64,000 nt of DNA from Clostridium_AD sp036569345 (GCF_036569345.1 NZ_DATCQT010000142.1:6339-70338); one strand, 5' to 3'. Counted from the stretch's first letter, positions 16,229 through 24,792 are shown. Numbers and translations: made by a program. Notes: generated by a model from the sequence alone, not told the origin.

Positions 16229-16999
16229 CTATTTCGCTATCCCTCTGATCAATTTTTCAAATTGATCAGCTTCCCAAGCATATCTTCCAATAAAAAGACC
16301 GTCAATTGTCGGCTGGGCTATCAAATCAAATGCATTATCTATATTTACGCTACCCCCATATAAAACGGGTATTTGGTTTCCAGCTTCACCGAAAATTTCT
16401 AGTAACGTATCTTTTATTACACCATGTTTCTCTGCTGCATATTCAGTAGAAGCAGGTATCCCATTTACACCTATTGCCCATACTGGTTCGTAAGCGACAC
16501 GTATTTTGTCAATACAGTCTTTAGGTACGTCAGCAAAATCAATCTTTAACTGCATACGTAAAACTTCATTGCTTACATTGTAGTTTTTCTGTTCTAAAGT
16601 TTCACCTACGCATAATAAAACTGTAAAATTGTGATTCAATGCACAAATAACTTTTTTGTTTTCGGAGGTATCGTCTTCTCCAAACACATGTCGACGCTCT
16701 GAATGTCCTATTTGTATTATGTCTATATCTAATTCTTGAAGCATGAGGGGAGATATTTCTCCAGTAAATTGCCCTTGTTCTACCCATGACATATTCTGGG
16801 CACCAAGCTTAATTAAATCCTTATTCACTATCTTACTAGCTTCACTTAAAGAAGTAAAAGACGGAATTACAAACAATTCAAATTCTTTTCGACTTATATC
16901 TTTTGTCTTAGCTGTCAACTCATTAAGATAAAAAACAGTATCTTTAATATTTTTATACATTTTTAGATTTGTCCCTAAAAACAGCTTAGATGTTTTCAT
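16229..16999 (-). CDS. Triose-phosphate isomerase-like protein (possible L-erythrulose-1-phosphate isomerase)
   Basis: This 256-residue TIM homolog keeps the catalytic residues: Asn/Lys in GTNLKMYK (11-13), His in IGHSERR (near 98) and Glu in VAYEPVWAIG (near 170). The first motif reads GTNLKMY where glycolytic enzymes have GNWKMN. Such divergent TIMs, paired with RpiB- and DhaK-type genes, include LerI, which isomerises L-erythrulose-1-phosphate. Its ATG overlaps the TAA of the RpiB-like gene by one base. A housekeeping role is unlikely given the context. Confidence 0.85.
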   Translation of the reverse strand: MKTSKLFLGTNLKMYKNIKDTVFYLNELTAKTKDISRKEFELFVIPSFTSLSEASKIVNKDLIKLGAQNMSWVEQGQFTGEISPLMLQELDIDIIQIGHSERRHVFGEDDTSENKKVICALNHNFTVLLCVGETLEQKNYNVSNEVLRMQLKIDFADVPKDCIDKIRVAYEPVWAIGVNGIPASTEYAAEKHGVIKDTLLEIFGEAGNQIPVLYGGSVNIDNAFDLIAQPTIDGLFIGRYAWEADQFEKLIRGIAK

Positions 17000-17460
17000 T
17001 ATTTAAAATTCATCCCTTCAATTTCACATATGGCGTCCACTTTGTCTTGTGAAGCTTTAACAACTCCATCCAATTTGAGCCATTCCTTAATATGTTGTTT
17101 AGCAACCTCTATACCAATAACCCTTGCACCAAAACATAAGACATTACAGTCATTGCTAAGGCTTGACCTATCTACTGAATAGATATCATGTCCTACTGCT
17201 GCACGAATATTTTTAAATTTATTTGCCGTAATTGCCATACCTATTCCTGTTCCACATATCAATATACCCCTCGAATTTTTCAAATCACCTTGTATCTTTT
17301 CTGCAACCTTTTTAGCTATATATGGATAAAAGGCTTTATCATCTTCACTATTTACGCCAACATCGCATACTTCATAACCCTGTTCTTCAATAATCTGTTT
17401 AACTTGTTCCTTAAAATAAAAGCCTGCATTGTCACAACCAATCATAATTTTATTGCCCAT
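16999..17460 (-). CDS. RpiB/LacAB-family sugar-phosphate isomerase (EryI-like)
   Basis: This 153-residue protein has the RpiB fold: IMIGCDNAGFYFK at the start, the catalytic Cys in ILICGTGIGMAITANK (near residue 70), and the HDIYSVDRSSLSNDCN loop. The family covers ribose-5-phosphate, allose-6-phosphate, galactose-6-phosphate and erythrose-4-phosphate isomerases. Next to DhaK/DhaL-type kinase and a TIM-like isomerase, the best analogy is EryI, which makes D-erythrose-4-phosphate. It ends one base before the next gene starts, so it is in the same operon. Confidence 0.85.
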   Translation of the reverse strand: MGNKIMIGCDNAGFYFKEQVKQIIEEQGYEVCDVGVNSEDDKAFYPYIAKKVAEKIQGDLKNSRGILICGTGIGMAITANKFKNIRAAVGHDIYSVDRSSLSNDCNVLCFGARVIGIEVAKQHIKEWLKLDGVVKASQDKVDAICEIEGMNFK

Positions 17461-17485
17461 TTTTTGTTAACTCCAATCAAATTTA

Positions 17486-18121
17486 TTATAGTTTTGAAAC
17501 ATATTCCTTCATTGCTCTAAAAATTATCCAAACTGAAGTTGCACCCGCATCTTGAAATCCGATGCTTCTTTCAAGTAGTGACTTGGCTCTTCCAAATTTT
17601 GCAACATATTTTTTTGTATCTTCCATACCTTTTTTTGCAGCTTCTTCAGCATTAGTAAGTAATGTCACCAAATCATCATTCTTAACATTTTCCATAGCAA
17701 TAACAGCCGGCTCAAAAGCATCTATCATTGTTTTATCGCCAACCTCTGCTTTGCCTCTTTTTTTGACTGAGGTTAATGAACCCCTCATGAGTTCAGTTAA
17801 TGATTGACAATCCAAGACTTCTTTACTATCTATGGTCTTGGCCCCACCCTCGAACATTGTCCCAAAAATTATGCCAGAAGCTCCACCCATTGAAGTAATC
17901 ATTGTTCTGCCTACAGTTTTAAAAATTAGATTGATATTCTGGAATGATTCCATTTCATTTAATTTTGATTTAACTTTTTCAAAACCACATTCCATTCCTA
18001 TACCATGATCTCCATCGCCAATTTTACTATCTATTTCCGTTAATAATGGTTTGTTTTCTATAATTGTGTCTGCAACGTAAATTATCATTGCCCTTGTTTG
18101 ATTAATATCAATAGATCTCAT
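17486..18121 (-). CDS. dhaL: DhaL-like kinase subunit
   Basis: This 211-residue all-helical protein carries the nucleotide and Mg2+ site of a two-subunit ketose kinase: KIGDGDHGIGME (about 29-40, the Asp cluster) and the GGASGIIFGTMF loop (near 78). It overlaps the DhaK gene by one base. No PTS subunit (DhaM) lies in the window, so an ATP-dependent version such as LerK (erythrulose kinase) is as likely as a PEP-dependent dihydroxyacetone kinase. Confidence 0.9.
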   Translation of the reverse strand: MRSIDINQTRAMIIYVADTIIENKPLLTEIDSKIGDGDHGIGMECGFEKVKSKLNEMESFQNINLIFKTVGRTMITSMGGASGIIFGTMFEGGAKTIDSKEVLDCQSLTELMRGSLTSVKKRGKAEVGDKTMIDAFEPAVIAMENVKNDDLVTLLTNAEEAAKKGMEDTKKYVAKFGRAKSLLERSIGFQDAGATSVWIIFRAMKEYVSKL

Positions 18122-19125
18122 TATTTAATTTCCTCCTTTGCATAATATGGCGAGAAGCAAGGTTTGCAGTAATATTTCTTAATTTCATCATCCAGTCTTA
18201 AAATTGTAATAGAAAAGCCACCCATTTCTTGACAAGTACAATAATTCTTAATTTCGCTATCAAATGTTTTAATATTATCCTGTTTTAGTAACTGAGATAA
18301 TCTTCTGTAAACAATATTAAGTTCTAATAGTGTTGTGGATCCAAGTCCATTTACAAGTATACAAATCTCATCTTTAGACGATAGTTGCATATCTTTTTTT
18401 ATAGTGTCATACATTGTATTGACCAATTCATCAGCGGATTTCATTGTTGTTCTTTTTATTCCCTGCTCGCCGTGAATTCCCATTCCATATTCTATTTCAT
18501 TTTCTCCTAACTCGAATGTTGGTTTATCTAGACCGGGAATAGATCCTGCTGATGTTGCCAAGCCTATAGTATTTATATTATCCCTTGCCTTTTCAGTTAT
18601 TCTAACTACTTCGTCAAGTTCTAACCCCTCGTCACATGCCGCACCAGCAACTTTAATTACGAATACATCACCTGCAATTCCACGCCTATCCTCTATTTTT
18701 TCTTTAGGTGCAGAAGCACAATCATCCCATACTCTTACGTGTGCTACTTTAATATTATCCTCTTCACAAAATTCTTCTCCCATATCAAAGTTTAAATTAT
18801 CTCCCGCATAGTTTCCATAAATAAATATAATACCTTTTCCTTCATCTACTTCTTTTGCCGTTTCATAAATTATCTGGGGGTTTGGTGATGTAAAAATATT
18901 TCCACAGACCACCGCATCTGCTAATCCTCTGCCTACAAATCCACTAAAAAGTGGTTCATGCCCAGTGCCACCACCAACTACTAACGACACCTTATTTTTT
19001 CTTCTTTCATTAAAGGTAAAAGCATTTATATTAGGTATTTTGGTATAAAACCTTGAGTATGCAGTTAAATAACCCTCCATCATTTCTTCAACAACATTAG
19101 AACCCTGATTAATTATTTTTTTCAT
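18121..19125 (-). CDS. dhaK: DhaK-like dihydroxyacetone/erythrulose kinase subunit
   Basis: This is the 334-residue substrate-binding subunit of a ketose kinase. GGGTGHEPLFSGFVG (about 51-65) and the GIHGEQGIKR motif, whose His forms the covalent hemiaminal with the ketone substrate, are present. Usual substrates are dihydroxyacetone and C4 ketoses. With DhaL, RpiB-like and TIM-like genes following in one tightly packed operon, the likely substrate is a tetrulose. Start: ATG after GGAGT. Confidence 0.9.
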   Translation of the reverse strand: MKKIINQGSNVVEEMMEGYLTAYSRFYTKIPNINAFTFNERRKNKVSLVVGGGTGHEPLFSGFVGRGLADAVVCGNIFTSPNPQIIYETAKEVDEGKGIIFIYGNYAGDNLNFDMGEEFCEEDNIKVAHVRVWDDCASAPKEKIEDRRGIAGDVFVIKVAGAACDEGLELDEVVRITEKARDNINTIGLATSAGSIPGLDKPTFELGENEIEYGMGIHGEQGIKRTTMKSADELVNTMYDTIKKDMQLSSKDEICILVNGLGSTTLLELNIVYRRLSQLLKQDNIKTFDSEIKNYCTCQEMGGFSITILRLDDEIKKYYCKPCFSPYYAKEEIK

Positions 19126-19215
19126 GATTATTCACTCCTTATGATCATTTCTAACGTATTTGCTCTCTAATAAATTAATCAAAATTTATATAGTTTAATT
19201 CTATTTTCTAATAAT

Positions 19216-19260
19216 GTATCCTATAGGGTAGCCATTTCAAAATCCTACCCTATTAGGTAC
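19216..19260. other. Imperfect hairpin between the lyase and kinase genes
   Basis: GTATCCTATAGGGTA (19216-19230) and TACCCTATTAGGTAC (19246-19260) pair imperfectly across 15 nt. It could attenuate transcription or protect an RNA end between the upstream (MFS, lyase) and downstream (kinase) parts of the cluster. Confidence 0.4.
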
Positions 19261-19287
19261 ATACTAAATATATTTTTAACTATTTTC

Positions 19288-20205
19288 TCATTTATTTAAT
19301 AGCAGCAATTTTTTTAAAGATACTTTTAATAATTCTTTCTTTTCTTTTGATAAGGCTGCAGCAGGTGCTAACACGTGAGTAGAAATGTCTACACCCACCA
19401 TACGAGCACTCTCTTTTATCACGGCATAAAAAGGAGATTCTAATGGATAAATTTCCTCTGGAACATAGGATAAAAGCCTTTGAAGCTTAAAAGCACTTTC
19501 ATAATCCTTTTTCAGAAAAGCTTCATATATACCTACAGTTAAATGTGGGGCAAAAACAGCACTTGCAGGTACGCTACCATCACCACCCATAATCAATGTG
19601 CTTAATAAATATTCATCAAAGCCTGAAAATACCAGAAAATCTGGGCGAACTGATTTAATTTCCAAAATAACGGATCTAATATGGTTCATTGTATCAACAG
19701 TATCCTTTAAACCAATAATGTTAGGGCATTCCAATGCCACTCTCTTTAATATATGAACAGGAAAGTTTTGACCACTCACCCCTGGATAATTGTACACGAG
19801 AATGGGTAAATCTAATTCTTTAGATATTTGTTTATAATGATTATATAGATTTTCTTCGCCTATTGATCCATAATAAGGATTGATTACTACAACTCCGTCA
19901 GCGCCTATGGATTGAGCATGTTTCCCATACATAATTGTTTCATCTGTGCCTGGTGCTCCAATGCCAATTAATACGGGTACTCGACCAGCTGTGTATTTAA
20001 CACAAAATTTAGCAACCTCTTTTCTTAATGTTTCGGTCATATTACTAAATTCTCCTCCACTTCCAAGAAAAAACAGACCGTGAACTCCTCCTTGTATAAC
20101 ATGATCAATCAATCGTCCCATTCCACCAATATCCAACTTTCCCTCTTCTGTAAAAATCGTTGGCATTGGAGGAATGATTCCCTTGAATATCTGTTCTTTT
20201 TTCAT
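19288..20205 (-). CDS. DapA/NanA-family lyase (2-keto acid aldolase or dehydratase)
   Basis: This is a 305-residue TIM barrel of the dihydrodipicolinate synthase/N-acetylneuraminate lyase family. The Schiff-base Lys lies in IIGLKDT (near 166), the Tyr in LVYNYPG (near 139), and the GSGGEF motif (near 49) replaces the GTTGE of DapA. Members outside lysine synthesis cleave or dehydrate 2-keto-3-deoxy sugar acids. Being in a sugar-catabolic cluster and 12 bp from the MFS gene, this is the likely class. Start: the ATG has GGAGG 8 nt upstream; a TTG two codons earlier is less likely. Confidence 0.85.
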   Translation of the reverse strand: MKKEQIFKGIIPPMPTIFTEEGKLDIGGMGRLIDHVIQGGVHGLFFLGSGGEFSNMTETLRKEVAKFCVKYTAGRVPVLIGIGAPGTDETIMYGKHAQSIGADGVVVINPYYGSIGEENLYNHYKQISKELDLPILVYNYPGVSGQNFPVHILKRVALECPNIIGLKDTVDTMNHIRSVILEIKSVRPDFLVFSGFDEYLLSTLIMGGDGSVPASAVFAPHLTVGIYEAFLKKDYESAFKLQRLLSYVPEEIYPLESPFYAVIKESARMVGVDISTHVLAPAAALSKEKKELLKVSLKKLLLLNK

Positions 20206-20217
20206 TGCCAATTCCTC

Positions 20218-21528
20218 CTAATTATTTTGATTTACAGTTATTGGTTCTCTTACAATAAACCAATAACATATAGCAGCCCCAGCAGCAACAATTCCACCGC
20301 TTACAAACGCCAGTGTAAATGATCCGGTAGAATCAGCAATTAATCCCACTATAAAAGGTGATAAGGCTCCACCAAAGTAACCACCAAAATTTTGAATAGA
20401 ACCCACCGAAGCAACTAATTCTTCAGGAGCAACATCACCAGCTAAAGCCCAGGCATTACCTGTTATACAAGCTATACAACCGATTGCAGCTGCCATAAGC
20501 AATACTGTCATTTTAATGTTAGTTGCAAACGGGATACATATTGTAACCGCACCTGCAATCACAGCTGCAACACTTATAACTGCACGTTTAGCCACCATAG
20601 GATCCATAGATTTTTTTTCTACAAGTCTTGTAGAAATATATCCACCGATTAAGTCTCCAAATATTCCTCCTATCCATGGAATACTAGCCCAGATTCCTAA
20701 CTGACTAAACGTAATATGCTGTGTCTTAACAAGATATAGAGGCGTAAAAACTATAAAGATATTAAATATCCATATTATACAAAAGAAACCTAAAATCATA
20801 CCCCAAACACTGCGATACTTAAATAGTTCTTTCCATTTAACTGTACTTTTCACATTACTCTTTTCTTCACCTGCACCACCGGCTTTTATATACTCAAATT
20901 CTTCTGTAGAAAGTGACTTAGATTTATTTGGAGTCTTATAAAATTTAGCGAAAACCAAGGCGAAGACAAGTCCAATTGCACCAGTTATGAAAAACAGTGA
21001 TCTCCAGCCACTTAATAACAATATAGTAACAAGTATGGGTGCTGCTATCGCTGGTCCAACCTTGGATGCTGAATCCCAAACCCCAGATGCTAACCCTCTT
21101 TCCTTTTTAGGGAACCAATACGAAGTGACTTTAGCTGATGTAGGCATACAAGGTGCTTCACCAATGCCTAGTACTGCACGACCAACCAAAAGTGTTGATA
21201 AATTATTACAAAGACCTGTCGCTGCTGTCGCAAAACTCCACCACGTTATAGCGATAACATACATTTTTTTGGACCCAATACGATCTACTAACCATCCAGA
21301 AGGCAACTGCATAAATGCATATGTCCAAGAAAATACTGTACCCAATAATCCAATATCAGCGTTTGTCAAATGCAATTCCTTCATCATTGCAGGAGCTGCT
21401 ATTGAAAGATTAGAACGATCAAGATAGTTGATGATGCCACCTATAAGCAACCATATAGATATCTTCCATCTTACGTTACCTTTAGGTTTAGTCGAAACTG
21501 GTATACTCGATTCTAGATTAGTATTCAC
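20218..21528 (-). CDS. MFS importer, anion:cation symporter type (GudP/ExuT-like)
   Basis: This 436-residue transporter has 12 predicted helices and typical ACS-family features: RWKISIWLLIGGIINYLDRSNLSIAAPAM-type first helix (here from about 20), the GWLVDRIGSKK loop after TM2 (near 78) and RAVLGIGEAPCMP (near 115). Relatives carry hexuronates, glucarate, galactonate and other sugar acids. It is therefore the best clue that the cluster degrades an acidic sugar. Two operator-like GAA-n5-TTC sites lie upstream in a duplicated promoter region. Confidence 0.88.
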   Translation of the reverse strand: MNTNLESSIPVSTKPKGNVRWKISIWLLIGGIINYLDRSNLSIAAPAMMKELHLTNADIGLLGTVFSWTYAFMQLPSGWLVDRIGSKKMYVIAITWWSFATAATGLCNNLSTLLVGRAVLGIGEAPCMPTSAKVTSYWFPKKERGLASGVWDSASKVGPAIAAPILVTILLLSGWRSLFFITGAIGLVFALVFAKFYKTPNKSKSLSTEEFEYIKAGGAGEEKSNVKSTVKWKELFKYRSVWGMILGFFCIIWIFNIFIVFTPLYLVKTQHITFSQLGIWASIPWIGGIFGDLIGGYISTRLVEKKSMDPMVAKRAVISVAAVIAGAVTICIPFATNIKMTVLLMAAAIGCIACITGNAWALAGDVAPEELVASVGSIQNFGGYFGGALSPFIVGLIADSTGSFTLAFVSGGIVAAGAAICYWFIVREPITVNQNN

Positions 21529-21586
21529 AATTAATCCCCCTTAATATAATTATAATTAACTAATAAACGACAGTGTTTACATATAT

Positions 21587-21597
21587 GAATTTAATTC
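21587..21597. promoter_or_regulatory. Candidate IclR operator, copy 1
   Basis: GAATTTAATTC fits the palindrome GAA-n5-TTC within the wider context TATATGAATTTAATTCAC, just upstream of the MFS gene. It is one of four similar sites in the cluster. Confidence 0.5.
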
Positions 21598-21917
21598 ACT
21601 TTTAAATATAATAAAAGAAGTATCATTTTCATATAATAAAACTTACTATATTGACTTGCTAAACTAAAATTACTCTAAACATAAATAACTAAAATAATAA
21701 AATATTGTTCTTCAATTGATTTTGTAGATTATCCAGATTTCATTTACAAAATAAACACCAACTTTCTTTTTACCAATGATTTTTTCATACCAAGTAAATT
21801 CACTTCATATATCCATTAATATCATTGGCAATCCTAAATGCAGATAACTTAACTTGTTTCTAGATTAGTATTCATATTTATAATTAATCCCTAGTCGATA
21901 ACTTGATTCGCATATAT

Positions 21918-21928
21918 GAACTCAATTC
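21918..21928. promoter_or_regulatory. Candidate IclR operator, copy 2
   Basis: GAACTCAATTC within TATATGAACTCAATTCGCA. It is the counterpart of copy 1 in the second half of the tandem duplication and is closer to the consensus. Confidence 0.5.
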
Positions 21929-22220
21929 GCAATTGTGCATAAAAAAATATCCTTTTCATAAAATAATACTTACTATATTAACTTGCTAAACTAAAATTAT
22001 TTTAAACGTAAATAACTAAAATAAAAGAAACATTGTTCTTCAATTGATTTTATGGATCATCCAGATTATCATTTAACAATATAAACACCCACTTTCTTTA
22101 TACCAATTATTTTCTCATGCCAAGTAAGTTCACTTCTCATAGACTTCTCGTAAAGTTACATGCCGTAATTATTCATAATAATTATCATTAATACTATTGG
22201 CAATCTTAATTAAACCTAAC

Positions 22221-23258
22221 TTAATTTGTTACAAAATATAGTGCTGCTTCATCAATCCCATGGTTTGATGCAATTATAATATCTCGATCTTTGCCGTTTA
22301 ACACATCTATATTACTTGGTCCTGTCCCGGCTTCTATAATTTCAGTTTTAAATTTCAGAGGATTGGTACTTACACATTGAACATAAAACAATTCCTTTCC
22401 CAAACTACGATATCCTCCAATGATTGTTGGAATTCCCCTAAGTTTACCGCCCCAAACTACATGTCCAAAGTCCATTTCCTTGGGATATTTATATACAACT
22501 TTATATTGGCCTCCTATCTTTTTGTTTATAACAAAATCCCCACCATGAAAGGGTTCAATTGTAACCAGTTCATCCTCACCATCTCCATCAATGTCTATTA
22601 CTGCAATATCACTTACAGATTTCTCTAATACCGTTTCAATTTTCCACTCGCCATCCTGTATCTGTGGTGGTGTAATAACAAAAACTCCTTCCTCACAAGT
22701 TACCATAATAGACATTTTTTCATTCCAAACAGTCTTACAGAAACCATGATTTTTTGTAAGGCCTTCTTTTATAACCTTTAACTTAATAGGCTTAGATAAA
22801 TCATCCGGAATGATTCCAATGTAAATTTTACCTGGATCTGACCAATCATCCTCAAACTGTTTTGTAGTACAAAGTGTTGCTCCAATAAAATAGTTCACTC
22901 CACCTGCTGTTAATATGCTAAAACGATGTACATATGGTAATCCCAATATCGTTTTAACATTCCACTTGCCACCCTTTTGTGGCTGAGCCCATACAATTTC
23001 AGCATTCTCAGATTGGTAAATCGGGAAAAAGTTCTGAATAGCTAAAAAATCACCGTTTTTACCCGGTATAGCTACTATAGCCATCGTTCCACCAGGTCCA
23101 TCCCATACTGTCGATTGTTCAAAATTAGGTCCAGAGTACATATAACAGGGGCCCTTACCCTCTGTTGCTAAAAGAATCTTTCTATCTAAATCTATTACAG
23201 TACTGCTCGTGGCATAACATTTATTTACTTTTCCTAAAATTTTCTTTTCAATTTTCAT
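22221..23258 (-). CDS. Cytoplasmic FG-GAP/VCBS-type beta-propeller protein
   Basis: This 345-residue protein lacks a signal peptide or membrane segment. It shows repeated WD-like beta blades and a calcium-type loop DIDGDGEDELVTIEPFHGG (near residue 220), followed by DFGHVVWGG and GTGPSNIDVLNG. Propellers of this kind can be lactonases, epimerases, lyases or sugar-binding modules. Its place in the sugar-acid cluster, upstream of the transporter and with its own operator-like site, suggests an enzyme or sensor of the pathway. I do not know a characterised relative, so no reaction is proposed. Confidence 0.75.
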   Translation of the reverse strand: MKIEKKILGKVNKCYATSSTVIDLDRKILLATEGKGPCYMYSGPNFEQSTVWDGPGGTMAIVAIPGKNGDFLAIQNFFPIYQSENAEIVWAQPQKGGKWNVKTILGLPYVHRFSILTAGGVNYFIGATLCTTKQFEDDWSDPGKIYIGIIPDDLSKPIKLKVIKEGLTKNHGFCKTVWNEKMSIMVTCEEGVFVITPPQIQDGEWKIETVLEKSVSDIAVIDIDGDGEDELVTIEPFHGGDFVINKKIGGQYKVVYKYPKEMDFGHVVWGGKLRGIPTIIGGYRSLGKELFYVQCVSTNPLKFKTEIIEAGTGPSNIDVLNGKDRDIIIASNHGIDEAALYFVTN

Positions 23259-23524
23259 ATTACATTCTCCTTACGATAAAGATTTGAATGGCAGTGAAAT
23301 GTCCATTACTTAAGAATGAACTTATTATAGATTTATATCCTTATTTTTTGCCTCTGGATTTAAACATGTGGGCTGTAGATAACGTTTACATTTTAGTTAT
23401 AGCCCTTTTATTTAACACCTTATTACAATTTAGCCTTATGTTAAAAAAGAATTAATAGAAAACTTTATATTATTATTTAAATTTAATTTTTTTAACTATT
23501 CGCTAAATACCGATTCGCATATGT

Positions 23525-23535
23525 AAACCCAGTTC
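23525..23535. promoter_or_regulatory. Candidate IclR operator, copy 3
   Basis: AAACCCAGTTC within CATATGTAAACCCAGTTCGA, a weaker match to GAA-n5-TTC, upstream of the beta-propeller gene. The 350-bp gap 23259-23608 otherwise holds only the regulator's terminator. Confidence 0.4.
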
Positions 23536-23560
23536 GAAGTTTGTGATAAAAATCTTAATC

Positions 23561-23598
23561 TAATTATGATATGAGTACTTTTAATCATATCATAATTA
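23561..23598 (-). terminator. Terminator of the IclR-family gene
   Basis: TAATTATGATATGA (23561-23574) and TCATATCATAATTA (23585-23598) form a perfect 14-bp stem with a 10-nt loop. A short T-rich tract follows on the minus strand. Confidence 0.65.
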
Positions 23599-23608
23599 AG
23601 TAATTGTA

Positions 23609-24388
23609 TTAATATATTTCATTTCTTCGATATCCCAATATTTTGGAAATATCTAATGCAGTATCTCTTATCATTTTTCCAAACATTTCGGTCCTTTCCT
23701 TATCCATTTTTAAATAGATTGATGATATACTAATCGCGCATACGGCTTTGTCTGTAAGATCATAAATAGGTGCTGCTACACAAAATATATCATCTTCTCT
23801 TTCACGGTTATCAATAGCATATCCACGTTCACGAGTAAGCTGAAGGTCCTTAATTAAATCATTATATTTACGAATCGTATTGTTTGTATAATTAGTTTTA
23901 TTATCTCGCATTTTCCAAACTTCTTTTACTCGTTCAATTGAATATGTAGCTAATAAGGCTTTCCCTAACCCACTACAATTCATTGGTCCTCTCATACCTA
24001 TTCCTGCAGTATTCGCAAGTGTAGTATGGGTTTCAATTCTATCTATATATATAATTGATCCCTTATCCTCTACTGCCATAAATATTCTCTCACCAGTTTT
24101 AACACTAAGTTCCTCTAAAAAAGATCGAGCTATTTTATGAAAATCAACCTTGTCTAAAACAGTCATTCCCATTTCAAATATTTTAATGCCCAATCGAAAA
24201 GTTCTTAAGTCCTTATTATCAAACTCCAATATTCCTTTTTCCATTAATGTATATACTAATTCATAAGTACTACTTTTAGGCATATCCAAATCCTGACTAA
24301 TTTCTAGTTGAGTTAATGCTTTTGGGCTAATTGAAATTAAATTTAGTAAATCAATAGTCCTAGATGCTGATTTGTTTATTTTTAAAAT
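23609..24388 (-). CDS. IclR-family transcriptional regulator with an apparent ATT start
   Basis: This is a 259-residue IclR regulator: N-terminal winged helix (SASRTIDLLNLI... LEISQDLDMPKSSTYELV) and a C-terminal effector domain (from about 85) with GMRGPMNCSGLGKALLA. The usual start codons give only a TTG at 24289, which would delete the first half of the HTH. Reading upstream in frame, homologous HTH sequence continues to an ATT at 24388, 7 nt after GGAGG and just after two in-frame TAA codons; no ATG, GTG or TTG lies between. An AUU start (as in infC) or a point mutation of ATG is implied. It probably controls the adjacent catabolic cluster. Confidence 0.85.
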   Translation of the reverse strand: MLKINKSASRTIDLLNLISISPKALTQLEISQDLDMPKSSTYELVYTLMEKGILEFDNKDLRTFRLGIKIFEMGMTVLDKVDFHKIARSFLEELSVKTGERIFMAVEDKGSIIYIDRIETHTTLANTAGIGMRGPMNCSGLGKALLATYSIERVKEVWKMRDNKTNYTNNTIRKYNDLIKDLQLTRERGYAIDNREREDDIFCVAAPIYDLTDKAVCAISISSIYLKMDKERTEMFGKMIRDTALDISKILGYRRNEIY

Positions 24389-24415
24389 AGAGAGCCCTCC
24401 TTATTATGTATATGC

Positions 24416-24426
24416 GAACCTAATTC
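24416..24426. promoter_or_regulatory. Candidate IclR operator, copy 4 (autoregulation)
   Basis: GAACCTAATTC lies within TATGCGAACCTAATTCGTATA, a good extended palindrome, 28 bp upstream of the proposed IclR start. This is the best of the four sites and suggests autoregulation. Confidence 0.55.
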
Positions 24427-24688
24427 GTATATGCCTTTAATTGATTCTATCATTTTATATTTAACTTGTCAATAATAATTTCATTATTTTCAATTAATTT
24501 ACAATATAGCTCAACCATTTTAAAATAAGTGGTAAGCAATTAATTCAGATTTATTATTTATATATACGCAAAATTTGTATTAAAATAGATTTCAGCTACT
24601 AAATATTAGTACCTATACTTCAACATATACATCTATACTGAATTTGGTATGTCTTGTAACCCCGTAGTACTCCCTATCCGTAATAATC

Positions 24689-24707
24689 TGTGTGTGTGTG
24701 TGTGTGT
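24689..24707. repeat. (TG)9 dinucleotide repeat
   Basis: A run of nine TG units plus one T lies in non-coding DNA between the IclR gene and the peptidase remnant. Such runs are slippage-prone, but no gene is close enough for obvious phase variation. Apart from operator copy 4, I see nothing else in 24389-24790. Confidence 0.8.
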
Positions 24708-24792
24708 ACATTTATATTTAGCTAATTAATTTATTTTAAAATTAATTTATTAGTATTATTTATATGTTAAAATTTATCCCCTACCCACATAA

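Larger units (their letters stand above)
21581..22225. repeat. Tandem duplication of the MFS upstream region
   Basis: Copy A (about 21581-21855) and copy B (about 21912-22225) are diverged direct repeats, matching over most of their length (for example ttgctaaactaaaatta and ttcttcaattgatttt occur in both). The junction at 21861-21890 keeps a vestige of the MFS start (ATG AAT ACT AAT CTA at 21875), so the duplicated unit included the first codons of the transporter gene. No gene lies in this 690-bp stretch. Confidence 0.8.

Noticed and set aside
16229..16999. Housekeeping glycolytic triose-phosphate isomerase
   Set aside because: It is not beside gapA, pgk or pgm, its first motif differs from the usual form, and it is embedded in a tetrulose-type operon.
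24689..24707. Possible phase-variable (TG)9 tract
   Set aside because: It lies in non-coding DNA far from a start codon or promoter of a neighbouring gene, so I list it only as a repeat.
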